A stretch of DNA of 62,673 nucleotides from Bifidobacterium imperatoris (GTDB lineage Bacteria > Actinomycetota > Actinomycetes > Actinomycetales > Bifidobacteriaceae): assembly GCF_002860405.1 (NCBI RefSeq), contig NZ_NMWV01000003.1, positions 1 to 62,673 on the forward strand, written 5' to 3'. Position numbers and translations under genes: made by a program. Below the pieces are notes generated by a model. The model did not search any database, was not told the DNA's origin, and worked only from the letters and a program-made list of their open reading frames with translations. Positions 8,199-17,380 of the stretch are shown here, piece after piece. Each line of letters starts with the position of its first letter. Positions within the stretch are counted from its first letter, which is position 1.

Positions 8199-8804
8199 AT
8201 GAACTGGCTTGCGCCCGATTCCAAATTTATGCGTGCGTGGGGCAATCTGGTGGACGGCGTACTCGTCAATCTCCTAATGTTGGTCACTTCCATCCCCATC
8301 TTCACCATCGGAGCTGCGCTCGCCGCCGGGCAGAGTGCCAGCCGCAAAGCCTTGGAGGGCGAAGGCAAAGGTGTCGCCGCAAACTACTTCAAGGCATTCA
8401 AATCGAACTTCGCTAAAGCCACACTGTTGTGGCTGCCGTTCTTAGTCGTACTTATCGGACTGGTTTATTCGTGGATTGTGTTGCAGATTACGCCACTGCT
8501 TGTGCCCAAGTTTGCGCTGAGCATCCTGTGGATTATTGGTTTTGAATGGGTGTTCGCACTGCAGGCTCGATTCGAAAATACGGTGGGCGGCACATTGAAG
8601 AACGCCTTTATCTTCGGTATCTCCCATATTATTGCCACGATGATTTTGGTGGCTATCGATGCAGTATTCGTGGCATTACTGGTCGCCAGCTGGTTCTATA
8701 TGCCCGGTGGATTATTTCTGTTGGTGGTGCTGGGCTACGGATCAATGTTGATGATTCATGTGCCCATCACCGAACGCGTCTTCAAGCCGTATTTGACGGC
8801 ATAA
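8199..8804 (+). CDS. DUF624 (YesL-like) membrane protein
   Basis: A 201-residue protein with about five hydrophobic segments and the N-terminal pattern typical of DUF624/YesL (GNLVDGVLVNLLMLVTSIPIFTIG). Such genes commonly accompany sugar ABC importers with LacI or YesN control, and this one follows the two permeases. Its molecular role is unknown; a transport accessory is a guess. Start ATG 8199 with AAAAGGAG upstream; a TTG immediately before is less likely. The row of palindromes between it and the permease operon may give it separate transcription. Confidence 0.8.
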   Translation: MNWLAPDSKFMRAWGNLVDGVLVNLLMLVTSIPIFTIGAALAAGQSASRKALEGEGKGVAANYFKAFKSNFAKATLLWLPFLVVLIGLVYSWIVLQITPLLVPKFALSILWIIGFEWVFALQARFENTVGGTLKNAFIFGISHIIATMILVAIDAVFVALLVASWFYMPGGLFLLVVLGYGSMLMIHVPITERVFKPYLTA

Positions 8805-8813
8805 TTGCGTATT

Positions 8814-8911
8814 TTGTCTCGGTAGCTTGTAAGCGCTGGAATTGCGTTACCGGGGCCGAAAATCTTGTCTCGGTAGCGCAACTCATCAGGCAATTGCGCT
8901 ACCGAGACAAG
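8814..8911. repeat. TGTCTCGGTAGC repeat with terminator-like hairpin
   Basis: TTGTCTCGGTAGC at 8814-8826 is repeated at 8864-8881 as an 18-base arm (CTTGTCTCGGTAGCGCAA) that pairs perfectly with 8894-8911 around a 12-base loop. It separates the DUF624 gene from the convergent amino-acid permease and probably terminates both. The same word recurs at 24951-25257. Confidence 0.8.
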
Positions 8912-8924
8912 AGAGACCCATAAA

Positions 8925-10403
8925 TTACTTCTTAGCCTGCGTCAGCTGATAGGCCACGAACAGGATGGCCAGCCAGATCACGCCGGCGATGACGGCCACG
9001 CGGTAGCTGGCGGAGAAGCACATCAGCACCACCACAAGTGCGAGGAACGCCAATACGACCCACGGGGTCACTTTGGCGAACGGCAGCTTAAAGTGAATGG
9101 AATCCAGCGCTTCCTGGCCGGACTTGCCAGACAGCTCGGTATCCTCAGGGGCTCCACCAGCGGCAACCACCTTGCGGAACTTCATCTCCGTGAACATGAT
9201 CATCGTCCAGTTGATGATGCCGGCGATCGTGGCGATTGACATCAGATAGTTGAACGCAAACTCAGGCCAGACGAACACCACGACCACAGCAATCGCGGTA
9301 ATCACGGCGGACGTCAGCACGCCGGCCACCGGTACGCCCTTGGAATTCAAACGACCCAGGTATGCGGGCGCGTTGCCCTGCTTGGCCAGCGAGTACAGCA
9401 TGCGGGAGTTGGCGTACAGGCCGGAGTTGTAGACGCTCATCACGGCGGTGAGGCACACGAAGTTCAAAATGCCGGCGGCTGCATGAATGCCCACGGAATC
9501 AAAAATCTGCACAAACGGGCTGGACTTGCCATCGATGGTGTTCCACGGCACCACGGCCATAATCACGCCAAGAGCGCCGATGTAGAAGACGAGGATTCGC
9601 CAAATGATGTCGTTAGTGGCGCGTGGGATCGTGGTGCGCGGGCCCTCGGTCTCACCTGCGGTGATGCCGATCAGCTCGGTGCCGCCGAAGCTGAACATCA
9701 CCACGACCAAAGCCATCAGCAGGCCGGTCCAGGAGCCATCGGAAGCGCGTCCCATCAGACCATTCGGGAAGAATCCGCCGCCCACGGTGAACCAGTTAGC
9801 GAAGCTTGCCTTGATGCCAGATGCGGTAGGCAAGGCGAACACAATCACGGCGAGGCCGCCGATAATCATGGCGATCACAGCCACAATCTTGATAATGGCG
9901 AACCAGAACTCGAATTCGCCGAACTTGGAGACACCGAGCAGGTTCGCTGCGGTAATCAAAACCAGGAACACGGCGGCCGAAACCCACGTCGGGATAGCTG
10001 GGAACCAATAGTTCACGAAGCTGCCCACCACGGCCAGCTCCACCATAGACACCAGAATGTAGTTGAACCAGTAGTTCCAGCCGGAGATGAAGCCGGCTCG
10101 CTTGGACCAGTAGCGGGTGGCGTAGTAGCTGAATGCGCCGGCCTTCGGGTCTTCCACCGACATTTCGGACAGCGCGCGCACGATCATGAAGATTGCAAAG
10201 CCACCGATTAAGTAGGCCAGCAGAATGGATGGGCCTGCCAACGCGATGGATTCGCTGGAGCCGTAGAACAGGCCGGTGCCGATGGCACCGCCGAGGGCAA
10301 TCAGCTGAATATGGCGGTTTTTCAAGGATTTACGCAACGTTGCCGGCACTGGCACGTCGTCGGTTTCGCGCGGCTTGGTGCTGGGCGCTTCATTCGTACT
10401 CAT
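8925..10403 (-). CDS. Amino-acid permease, APC superfamily (AAT type)
   Basis: A 492-residue protein with about 12 membrane spans. The start of the transport core (LKNRHIQLIALGGAIGTGLFYGSSESIALAGPS) carries the GAIGTGLF signature of the amino acid transporter family, which imports amino acids with protons. The substrate-contact region of span 6 reads FSFGGTELIGITAGET. Basic-polar N-terminal 30 residues. The start ATG 10403 has AGGAA upstream. It is divergent from a second, related permease at 10739. The substrate cannot be assigned from sequence. Confidence 0.9.
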   Translation of the reverse strand: MSTNEAPSTKPRETDDVPVPATLRKSLKNRHIQLIALGGAIGTGLFYGSSESIALAGPSILLAYLIGGFAIFMIVRALSEMSVEDPKAGAFSYYATRYWSKRAGFISGWNYWFNYILVSMVELAVVGSFVNYWFPAIPTWVSAAVFLVLITAANLLGVSKFGEFEFWFAIIKIVAVIAMIIGGLAVIVFALPTASGIKASFANWFTVGGGFFPNGLMGRASDGSWTGLLMALVVVMFSFGGTELIGITAGETEGPRTTIPRATNDIIWRILVFYIGALGVIMAVVPWNTIDGKSSPFVQIFDSVGIHAAAGILNFVCLTAVMSVYNSGLYANSRMLYSLAKQGNAPAYLGRLNSKGVPVAGVLTSAVITAIAVVVVFVWPEFAFNYLMSIATIAGIINWTMIMFTEMKFRKVVAAGGAPEDTELSGKSGQEALDSIHFKLPFAKVTPWVVLAFLALVVVLMCFSASYRVAVIAGVIWLAILFVAYQLTQAKK

Positions 10404-10552
10404 AGTGATTCCTGTTTCTCTCAGTTCTCATGCTCGCGTATATATGGCGCTATGCCATCGTGCAGCCCGCCAATATGCGCAATGCGGGCCATTGTAAGCC
10501 GATTTGATTACGATTGCGCGCCAGCATGGGTTGTCATGGACGGCGAAGATAC

Positions 10553-10690
10553 GTTCAATCATAAAAAGTTCAATTTATGAAGCTGGAAATTGAACTTTTT
10601 GCAATTGCTGACATACGCCAATATCGCTGCTTGAACTCATGTATCGCACTGGTAAACGGCATGGTGCTAAAGTTTGAACTTGCATTGAAC
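10553..10690. promoter_or_regulatory. Repeated TTGAAC words and a perfect AT-rich hairpin between divergent permeases
   Basis: TTGAAC or GTTCAA occurs six times: 10553-10559, 10568-10574, 10589-10595, 10630-10636, 10673-10679 and 10684-10690. Two of them form a perfect 14-base-pair stem (10563-10576 with 10587-10600). The rest of 10404-10738 shows no gene. A regulator-binding array or an attenuator for the 10739 permease is possible. Confidence 0.5.
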
Positions 10691-10738
10691 AAGCGGGCGA
10701 GGCTGGAACAGCCAAACGCCAGGAAGAGAAACATACGC

Positions 10739-12283
10739 ATGGTCGAATCGAAAACAGCCGCCAGCAGCGGTACTACTAGCGCGGCAAACGCTCCGGGCAG
10801 CGGTTCTGGCGAGCTTAAATCCGTAGAAAGCTTGGATCACAACAATGAGATGGCTCGAGGCCTGAACAATCGCCACGTACAGTTCATCGCCATCGGCGGC
10901 ACCATCGGTACCGGCCTGTTCTTGGGGTCGGGCAAATCGATTGCGTTGACTGGTCCGAGCATCGTGTTCGTGTACATCGGTGTGGGCATCATCATGTTCC
11001 TTTTGATGCGCGCCATCGGCGAGCTGATGTACCGCGACCCGAGCCAGCACACGTTCATCAACTTCATCACCCGCTACCTTGGCAACGGTTGGGGCAAGTT
11101 CGCCGGCTGGTCGTACTGGATTGTGCTTGTGCTCATCGGCATGAGCGAAATCACGGCCGTCTCGACGTATTTCATCACATTCTTCGATACGTTCGGTATG
11201 GATCTTTCGCATTGGAAGTGGCTGATTGAGCTGTGCTTCCTTGCGGCGCTCGTGACTATTAATTTGATTGCCGTCAAAGCGTTCGGTGAGGCTGAATTCT
11301 GGTTCTCGATGATTAAAATCACCCTGATTTGCGCGATGATTGCCACCGCTGTGGTCATGGTGGTGATTGGCTACCATTACGATGCCGTGCAAATCACTGG
11401 TCAAGACGGTGTTTCGCCTGCAGGCCATGCTGGACTCGACAACATCACCAATAACTTCTCGATTGCGCCGAACGGCTGGCTGAGCTTCCTGATGAGTTTC
11501 CAGATGGTGTTCTATGCCTACGAAATGATTGAGTTCGTGGGTGTGACCGTTTCCGAAACGCAGAACCCGCGCAAGGTGTTGCCGAAGGCTGTGAACGAGA
11601 TCATTATCCGCGTGCTCATCTTCTACGTGGGCGCACTGCTGGCCATTATGGCGATTGTGCCGTGGACCACGTTCAAGCCGAACAAGGACGGCTCCTTCGC
11701 ATCCCCGTTCATCATGGTGTTCCAGTATGCCGGCCTCAAGTGGGCTGCCGCGCTCGTGTTCTTCGTGGTGATCACTGCAGCGTCTTCTGCGTTGAACTCG
11801 CTGCTGTACTCCGCTGGGCGCCACCTCTACCAGCTGGCTGCAGACTCCGAATCGCCTACATTCCAGAAGATCGGCGTGGTCTCCAAGCGCCAAGTTCCGG
11901 CCCGCGCAATCCTGGTGTCTGCGGCACTGATTCTGCTTTCTCCGATCATCAACTCGATTCCTGGCATTTCCAGCGCGTTCGTGCTGTTCGCCTCCGCCTC
12001 CAGCGCCGTGATCGTATTCATTTACGTGCTCACAATGGTGGCTCACCGCAAGTACCGTCGCTCCGCCGACTTCATCGCCGACGGCTTCGTGATGCCGGCT
12101 TGGAAGGTGCTCAATACCTTGGCGATCGCGTTCTTTGTGTTCGTCTACTGCACGCTGTTCCTCGCGGACGATACGCGAGGTTCCGCCATCGCCGGCTTGG
12201 TATGGCTGGTGGTGTTCGGCGGGTACTGCCTGCTGCACGACCGCTTCCAGAACCGCGATTTGAAGGAAGCGTTGAGCAAGTAA
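10739..12283 (+). CDS. Amino-acid permease, APC superfamily (AAT type)
   Basis: A 514-residue permease with about 12 spans. The signature GGTIGTGLFLGSGKSIALTGPS follows a Ser/Gly/Ala-rich cytoplasmic N-terminus of about 45 residues, and the span-6 region reads FYAYEMIEFVGVTVSET. The pattern resembles threonine/proline or aromatic permeases of the family, but the substrate is not readable. Start chosen at ATG 10739 (AGGAAGAG about 11 bases upstream); the open frame extends 54 codons further but that part reads through a hairpin and repeats. It is related to, and divergent from, the permease at 8925. Confidence 0.88.
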   Translation: MVESKTAASSGTTSAANAPGSGSGELKSVESLDHNNEMARGLNNRHVQFIAIGGTIGTGLFLGSGKSIALTGPSIVFVYIGVGIIMFLLMRAIGELMYRDPSQHTFINFITRYLGNGWGKFAGWSYWIVLVLIGMSEITAVSTYFITFFDTFGMDLSHWKWLIELCFLAALVTINLIAVKAFGEAEFWFSMIKITLICAMIATAVVMVVIGYHYDAVQITGQDGVSPAGHAGLDNITNNFSIAPNGWLSFLMSFQMVFYAYEMIEFVGVTVSETQNPRKVLPKAVNEIIIRVLIFYVGALLAIMAIVPWTTFKPNKDGSFASPFIMVFQYAGLKWAAALVFFVVITAASSALNSLLYSAGRHLYQLAADSESPTFQKIGVVSKRQVPARAILVSAALILLSPIINSIPGISSAFVLFASASSAVIVFIYVLTMVAHRKYRRSADFIADGFVMPAWKVLNTLAIAFFVFVYCTLFLADDTRGSAIAGLVWLVVFGGYCLLHDRFQNRDLKEALSK

Positions 12284-12306
12284 ACCTGCTAGCTTGTTAC
12301 GCTCAT

Positions 12307-12344
12307 AAAAATCGGCTTCACGTTCGTTCGTGAGGCCGATTTTT
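12307..12344 (+). terminator. Terminator after the second permease
   Basis: AAAAATCGGC...CACG pairs with CGTG...GCCGATTTTT around TTCGTT, giving a GC stem with A- and T-tracts at its feet. It starts about 25 bases after the stop. The rest of the 12345-12796 gap holds no gene I can support; near its end lies an operator-like stretch (12664-12699) for MarR. Confidence 0.85.
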
Positions 12345-12796
12345 GTTTGCGATTGATATGCTTGCCGGGTCAGCTGTGTACTGGGCGAGCCGAGTACTGC
12401 AATGCTCCATGCACCAGTGCAGACGTGAAATGCATATTGCACATGCCTGCTTCTTCTGCTTCATGTGTGCAGCCGGCTATGCTGCAGAGCAGCACCTTAT
12501 GAGTACGATTCATCATGGTCCCCCTTCATTGGAGATGGCTTCAGCGCCATCATGTAGCTTTCAGCATAGACGTAGTTCGTTACAAACGCTAGAAAATAAG
12601 GCGTTTCTGCCTTGGATGTGTGGTTGTGGGTGCTTATTGAGACATGCGGAACAGCAATGCTGCATCTTATACACTTTTGTTTATAGTGTGAGATATTATT
12701 GGTGGCGGTTGCGGGCGGTGTGGTGCTGAGCTCAGTAATGGCTGCGTCTGCATCTGGATTGTGTATTTACGGTTCTGTATGCAAAGGAGGCATACC

Positions 12797-13282
12797 GTGG
12801 GCTATGAGGAAGAGGCGGTGGATGAGCTGTGGCGCGATGTGTGGTGCCACCGGTCTCAGGTGCAGCGCGACCTCAATCATGGTGCGGGTGAGTCCTTTGT
12901 GATTCGCATGCTGGCCCATCGGGGCACCTCGTCTCCCTCGCAGATTGCCGATGCCATGCATGTGACGAGTGGACGCATCTCCGCGGTTCTGTCCGCATTG
13001 GAGAAAAAAGGCCAGATTGTGCGGTCTGTGGATCCTCAAGATCGTCGTGCAGTGCGCGTGGAGCTCACTGATGCGGGCCGGGAGCGTGGGCGTAAGGACA
13101 TGCAGGAGATGCGTAGCGCCATTTGCTGGATTTTCTCGCAGATGGGGGAGCGGCGCACGCGAGAATTCGTGGACTTGGCGCGCGAATTCTCCGTCTACAT
13201 GTCGCTATGCAAGCCGGGCAAGCCTCGGCCTACTCCTGAGGAAGTGCGCAAGGCGTTCGAGAAGGATTCCAGAGATTCGTAA
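12797..13282 (+). CDS. MarR-family regulator of the downstream ABC exporter
   Basis: A 161-residue winged-helix regulator. The recognition region is SPSQIADAMHVTSGRISAVLSALEKKGQI and the wing is VDPQDRRAVRVELTDAGRE, both classic for MarR, which are dimeric repressors released by small ligands or oxidants. Start set at GTG 12797 because AAAGGAGG ends six bases before it; no better ATG is in place. The gene stands 185 bases before an ABC exporter pair. Words shared between both promoters (TATAGTGTGAGATATTAT here, and its near-complement at 13366-13384) suggest that it controls itself and the exporter. Confidence 0.87.
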   Translation: MGYEEEAVDELWRDVWCHRSQVQRDLNHGAGESFVIRMLAHRGTSSPSQIADAMHVTSGRISAVLSALEKKGQIVRSVDPQDRRAVRVELTDAGRERGRKDMQEMRSAICWIFSQMGERRTREFVDLAREFSVYMSLCKPGKPRPTPEEVRKAFEKDSRDS

Positions 13283-13365
13283 AGCACGCGTAACGCCATT
13301 CATCGCAGGCTAAGCGCATCCTGATTCTGCTCATAGTGAATTTTTGGATGTCATTCAGTCACGCA

Positions 13366-13384
13366 TAATATCTTACAGTGTAAG
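13366..13384 (+). promoter_or_regulatory. Candidate MarR operator next to the exporter -10 box
   Basis: The palindrome CTTACAGTGTAAG (13372-13384) directly follows TAATAT (13366-13371). The reverse complement of this stretch resembles the sequence ahead of marR at about 12681-12699. A repressor bound here would block transcription of the exporter. Confidence 0.5.
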
Positions 13385-13467
13385 TAATAAATACTAGAAA
13401 TAATCAAGTACTTTTGATTGCTTCCCTGGGGCAGCAATCTCAATAATCAACAACGCAAGGGGAAACA

Positions 13468-15267
13468 ATGCTTCGCATCATGAAATATCTCTCTAAAGCG
13501 GAGATAGGCCAGATGCTGCTCGCACTGGTGACCATCGTGGGGCAGGTCTTCTTCGACCTGAAACTGCCCGACTACATGGCGGACATCACCACGCTGGTTG
13601 AAACACCGGGCAGCAATATGCAAGACATTTGGATTGCGGGCGGCAAAATGCTGCTCATATCACTCGGCTCCGTAGCATGCGCCATCATCACCGGCTACAT
13701 CGCTGCACGCGTCGGCTCCTCGTTCACGCAACGTTTGCGCTCACTGGAATTCCGCCAGGTCGAATCATTCGGCCCGGCCGAAATGAACCACTTCTCCACC
13801 GCGAGCCTCATCACCCGCTCCACCAACGACATCACACAGATTCAGATGTTCATTACTGTTGGCTTGCAGCTTATCGTCAAATCGCCGATCATGGCGGTCT
13901 GGGCCGTGGCCAAAATCGCAGGCGAAGGCTTCGAATGGACGCTGGCCACCGGCATCGCCGTCGTGATTCTGCTGGTCGCCATCGCTGTGATGATGGCAAT
14001 GGTGATGCCCAAGTTCAAGGCTATGCAGACCCTCACCGACAACATCAACCTTGTCGCCCGTGAGAACCTCACCGGTCTCAAGGTTGTGCGCGCTTACAAT
14101 GCCGAGGATTATCAGGAGTCCAAGTTCACCAAGGCGAACAAGGAGCTCACCGAAACCCAGCTGTTCACCAACCGGACTATGGCGTTCATGATGCCGCTAA
14201 TGAACACCATCATGAACGGCCTGATGCTCGCCGTCTACTGGATTGGCGCCTACCTCATCAATGCCGCCGAGCTTACCGATAAGCTCACTCTGTTCTCCAA
14301 CATGGTGGTCTTCTCCAACTATTCCGTGCAGGTCATCATGAGCTTCCTCCTGATGAGCATGGTGTTCGTGCTCTGGCCGCGTGCCGATGTTTCCGCACAG
14401 CGTGTGCTCGAAGTACTCGATACTGAGCCGATGGTGGAAAACTGCACCAAAGCCGCCGCCGACATCGCCAAAACTGGTCAGCGTGGCGCGGTGGAGTTTA
14501 AGAACGTGAGCTTCACCTACCCGGATTCGCGCGAAGCCATGCTCGAGAACATCAACTTCAGCGCCAAAGCCGGACAGACGGTCGCGTTCATCGGATCCAC
14601 CGGTTCCGGCAAATCCTCGCTGATCAATCTGGTACCGCGTTTCTACGATGCCACCCAAGGCCAGGTGCTGGTCGATGGTGTGGACGTTCGTGACTACGAC
14701 CTCAAGACCTTGCGTGACAAGATCGGTTACGTGCCTCAGCAGTCGGTGCTGTTCAAAGGCACTGTGGCCTCCAATGTGAGCTACGGCGACAAGCCGGGCG
14801 ACTCCAAGGCTGCCGAACGTGCCGGCATATCCGCGGAACAGATGAGCCGCATCAAAGCGGCTGCCGACGTGGCACAAGCCAGTGAATTCGTCAACCGTAT
14901 GGACGGCGGATTCGAAGCATCGATCGCACAGGGCGGCTCCAATGTCTCCGGCGGCCAAAAGCAGCGTCTCTCCATCGCGCGTGCAGTCTATCGTCACCCG
15001 GAAATCCTGATTTTCGATGATTCGTTCTCCGCGCTGGACTTCAAAACCGACCGCGAAGTGCGCGAAGCGCTTGCCTGCGAAGCCAAGGACTCCACCAAAC
15101 TCATCGTGGCCCAGCGCATCGGCACCATCATGAACGCCGACCTGATCGTAGTGCTGGACGACGGCAAAATCGTCGGCCAAGGTACCCACAAAGAACTCAT
15201 GGAAACCTGCGAGGTCTACCAGCAGATTGCCGAATCCCAGCTCAGCAAAGCCGAGCTGATGGCCTGA
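13468..15267 (+). CDS. ABC exporter half-transporter with degenerate catalytic site
   Basis: A 599-residue fusion of an exporter membrane domain (six spans, residues 1-320) and an ATPase domain. Walker A GSTGSGKSS is at 376-384 and the signature NVSGGQKQ near 495. The Walker B end reads LIFDDS, with Asp (518) in place of the catalytic Glu, and the H-loop reads VAQR, with Gln (549) in place of His. Such a half cannot hydrolyse ATP well alone. It is the expected non-catalytic half of a heterodimer with the next gene, as in BmrCD and TM287/288. Multidrug or peptide export is likely, given the MarR gene upstream. Confidence 0.92.
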   Translation: MLRIMKYLSKAEIGQMLLALVTIVGQVFFDLKLPDYMADITTLVETPGSNMQDIWIAGGKMLLISLGSVACAIITGYIAARVGSSFTQRLRSLEFRQVESFGPAEMNHFSTASLITRSTNDITQIQMFITVGLQLIVKSPIMAVWAVAKIAGEGFEWTLATGIAVVILLVAIAVMMAMVMPKFKAMQTLTDNINLVARENLTGLKVVRAYNAEDYQESKFTKANKELTETQLFTNRTMAFMMPLMNTIMNGLMLAVYWIGAYLINAAELTDKLTLFSNMVVFSNYSVQVIMSFLLMSMVFVLWPRADVSAQRVLEVLDTEPMVENCTKAAADIAKTGQRGAVEFKNVSFTYPDSREAMLENINFSAKAGQTVAFIGSTGSGKSSLINLVPRFYDATQGQVLVDGVDVRDYDLKTLRDKIGYVPQQSVLFKGTVASNVSYGDKPGDSKAAERAGISAEQMSRIKAAADVAQASEFVNRMDGGFEASIAQGGSNVSGGQKQRLSIARAVYRHPEILIFDDSFSALDFKTDREVREALACEAKDSTKLIVAQRIGTIMNADLIVVLDDGKIVGQGTHKELMETCEVYQQIAESQLSKAELMA

Positions 15268-15295
15268 CCAAAAGAGTCAACGAAAGGACTTACCA

Positions 15296-17137
15296 ATGCC
15301 AAGAGGACCTATGGGGCACGGGCCGGGCGCAGGACGCACGGTCGAAAAGCCCAATGATTTCGGCAAAGTCATGGGCAAACTCGTTGCCTACTGCCGTAAC
15401 TACATTCCAGTCATCATCATCGCACTCATCTTGGGTGCAGCCGGCACCGTCTGCCAAATCATCGGGCCAGACAAGCTCAAAGACATGACCAATGCCATCG
15501 TCAAAGGCCTGCCCGCCATCGTGAACGGACGTCCGGTCATGCGTGCGATCGACCTCGCTGAAGTCGGGCGCATCGCCTGGCTGCTGGTCGCCCTGTACGT
15601 GGGTTACGCCGTGCTCAGCTACATCCAAAGCTGGATGATGGCCAACGTCACCCAGCGCACGGCCCAACGTTTGCGCGAATCCATCTCCATCAAAATCAAC
15701 AAACTGCCGCTCAAGTACTTCGACAAAGTCAGCTACGGCGACGTACTTTCCCGCATCACCAACGATGTGGACGCCATCGGCCAGACGCTGGGGCAGAGCC
15801 TCGGCTCGCTGATTACTTCGGTGACACTGTTCGTGGGTGCGCTCGTCATGATGTTCTACAACAACGTAATCATGACACTGTGCGCCATCGGAGCCAGTCT
15901 GCTCGGTATGGTCTTGATGATGCTGATTATGAAGGCTTCGCAGAAGTACTTCGCGCAGCAGCAAGCTGCACTGGGTGACGTGAACGGTCACGTGGAGGAG
16001 ATGTACGCCGGGCACGTGATTGTGAAGGCGTACAACGGCGAAGCTGATTCGATTCGCCGCTTTGAGAAGTACAACGCGGATCTGTACGAATCCGGCTGGA
16101 AGTCGCAGTTCCTCTCCGGCCTGATGATGCCGCTCATGAACTTTGTGGGCAACTTCGGCTACGTGGTGGTGTGCGTGGTGGGCGCGGCGCTCGCTATGGA
16201 TGGGCAGATTGAATTCGGCGTGATCGTGGCGTTTATGATGTACATCCGCCTGTTCACCCAGCCGCTCTCCCAGTTTGCGCAGGCCTTCCAGAATCTGCAG
16301 CGTTGCGCGGCCGCCGCCGAGCGCGTGTTCGGCTTCCTCGAGGAGCCGGAAATGGCCGACGAATCCGCCAAGCCGGCGTTGCTGGGGTCGGATGGGCATA
16401 AGGTTCGTGGCGACGTGGAATTCAGCCATGTGCAGTTCGGCTATGAGCCGGGCAAGCCGATTATCCATGATTTCTCGGCCTCCGTGGCGGCTGGCCAGAA
16501 GGTGGCCATCGTGGGTCCGACCGGCGCGGGCAAGACCACGATGGTGAACCTCTTGATGCGCTTCTACGAAATCTCCGGGGGCTCGATTTCCATTGATGGT
16601 GTGGACACCGCAAGCGTGCCGCGTTGGAATGTGCACGACCAGTTCTCGATGGTGCTGCAGGACACGTGGGTATTCCGTGGAACAGTTCGTGAAAACATCG
16701 CATACGCGCAGCCAGGCGTGACCGATAAGCAGATTGAGGACGCTTGCAAGGCTGTCGGCTTGGACCACTTCATCCGCTCCTTGCCGCAAGGCTATGACAC
16801 GGTTCTGGACGATAAGTCTTCGCTCTCGGCGGGTCAGAAGCAGCTGCTGACGATTGCTCGCGCAATGGTGCAGGATGCCCCGATCCTGATTCTCGACGAG
16901 GCGACCTCTTCCGTGGATACTCGCACGGAAGAGCTGATTCAGAAGGCTATGGATGCGCTAACCGTGGGCCGCACGTCGTTCGTGATTGCGCACCGACTCT
17001 CCACCATTCGCGACGCCGACATGATTCTCGTCATGAACCACGGTGACGTGATTGAGCGCGGCACTCATGAGGAGCTGCTTGCGGCGGGCGGGTTCTACGC
17101 TGATCTCTACAACTCCCAGTTCACTCTCACCAGCTGA
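15296..17137 (+). CDS. ABC exporter half-transporter, catalytic partner
   Basis: A 613-residue exporter subunit. It has a Gly/Pro-rich start (PRGPMGHGPGAG), six spans and an ATPase domain with intact Walker A GPTGAGKTT, signature LSAGQKQ, Walker B ILILDEATS and H-loop IAHRLST. It supplies the functional catalytic residues for the heterodimer with the 13468 product, 28 bases upstream. The ribosome site GAAAGGA precedes ATG 15296. The LSAGQ signature (Ala for Gly) is common in this branch. Confidence 0.92.
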   Translation: MPRGPMGHGPGAGRTVEKPNDFGKVMGKLVAYCRNYIPVIIIALILGAAGTVCQIIGPDKLKDMTNAIVKGLPAIVNGRPVMRAIDLAEVGRIAWLLVALYVGYAVLSYIQSWMMANVTQRTAQRLRESISIKINKLPLKYFDKVSYGDVLSRITNDVDAIGQTLGQSLGSLITSVTLFVGALVMMFYNNVIMTLCAIGASLLGMVLMMLIMKASQKYFAQQQAALGDVNGHVEEMYAGHVIVKAYNGEADSIRRFEKYNADLYESGWKSQFLSGLMMPLMNFVGNFGYVVVCVVGAALAMDGQIEFGVIVAFMMYIRLFTQPLSQFAQAFQNLQRCAAAAERVFGFLEEPEMADESAKPALLGSDGHKVRGDVEFSHVQFGYEPGKPIIHDFSASVAAGQKVAIVGPTGAGKTTMVNLLMRFYEISGGSISIDGVDTASVPRWNVHDQFSMVLQDTWVFRGTVRENIAYAQPGVTDKQIEDACKAVGLDHFIRSLPQGYDTVLDDKSSLSAGQKQLLTIARAMVQDAPILILDEATSSVDTRTEELIQKAMDALTVGRTSFVIAHRLSTIRDADMILVMNHGDVIERGTHEELLAAGGFYADLYNSQFTLTS

Positions 17138-17177
17138 TGGAATTTGTGCGCCACGGTAGCGCATTGAGGGCCGATTT

Positions 17178-17213
17178 GCGCTGCTGTGGCATTGCCGCGT
17201 GCCACAGCAGCGC
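17178..17213. terminator. Terminator hairpin after the exporter operon
   Basis: GCGCTGCTGTGGCA (17178-17191) pairs perfectly over 14 bases with 17200-17213 around an 8-base loop. It lies between the exporter and the convergent apbE gene. The remaining sequence to 17380 shows no gene. Confidence 0.7.
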
Positions 17214-17380
17214 CATTTGAGCCCTAATTACAGAGGCGTGGCGCAAAAATCGCTGAAATCCGGTGAGTTTATGCGGGCGGATGTGCCATGCGACTGCAAT
17301 TTGGGTGTATTTGCATTGGTGTGACATTAAGACTGGGGATGAGGCCGCAAAACCGGTCGTTGCACTCTCGTTCCTCCCAT

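Noticed and set aside
10667..12442. 591-codon open frame on the minus strand
   Set aside because: Antisense of the amino-acid permease; rich in His, Arg and Glu without domain signature.
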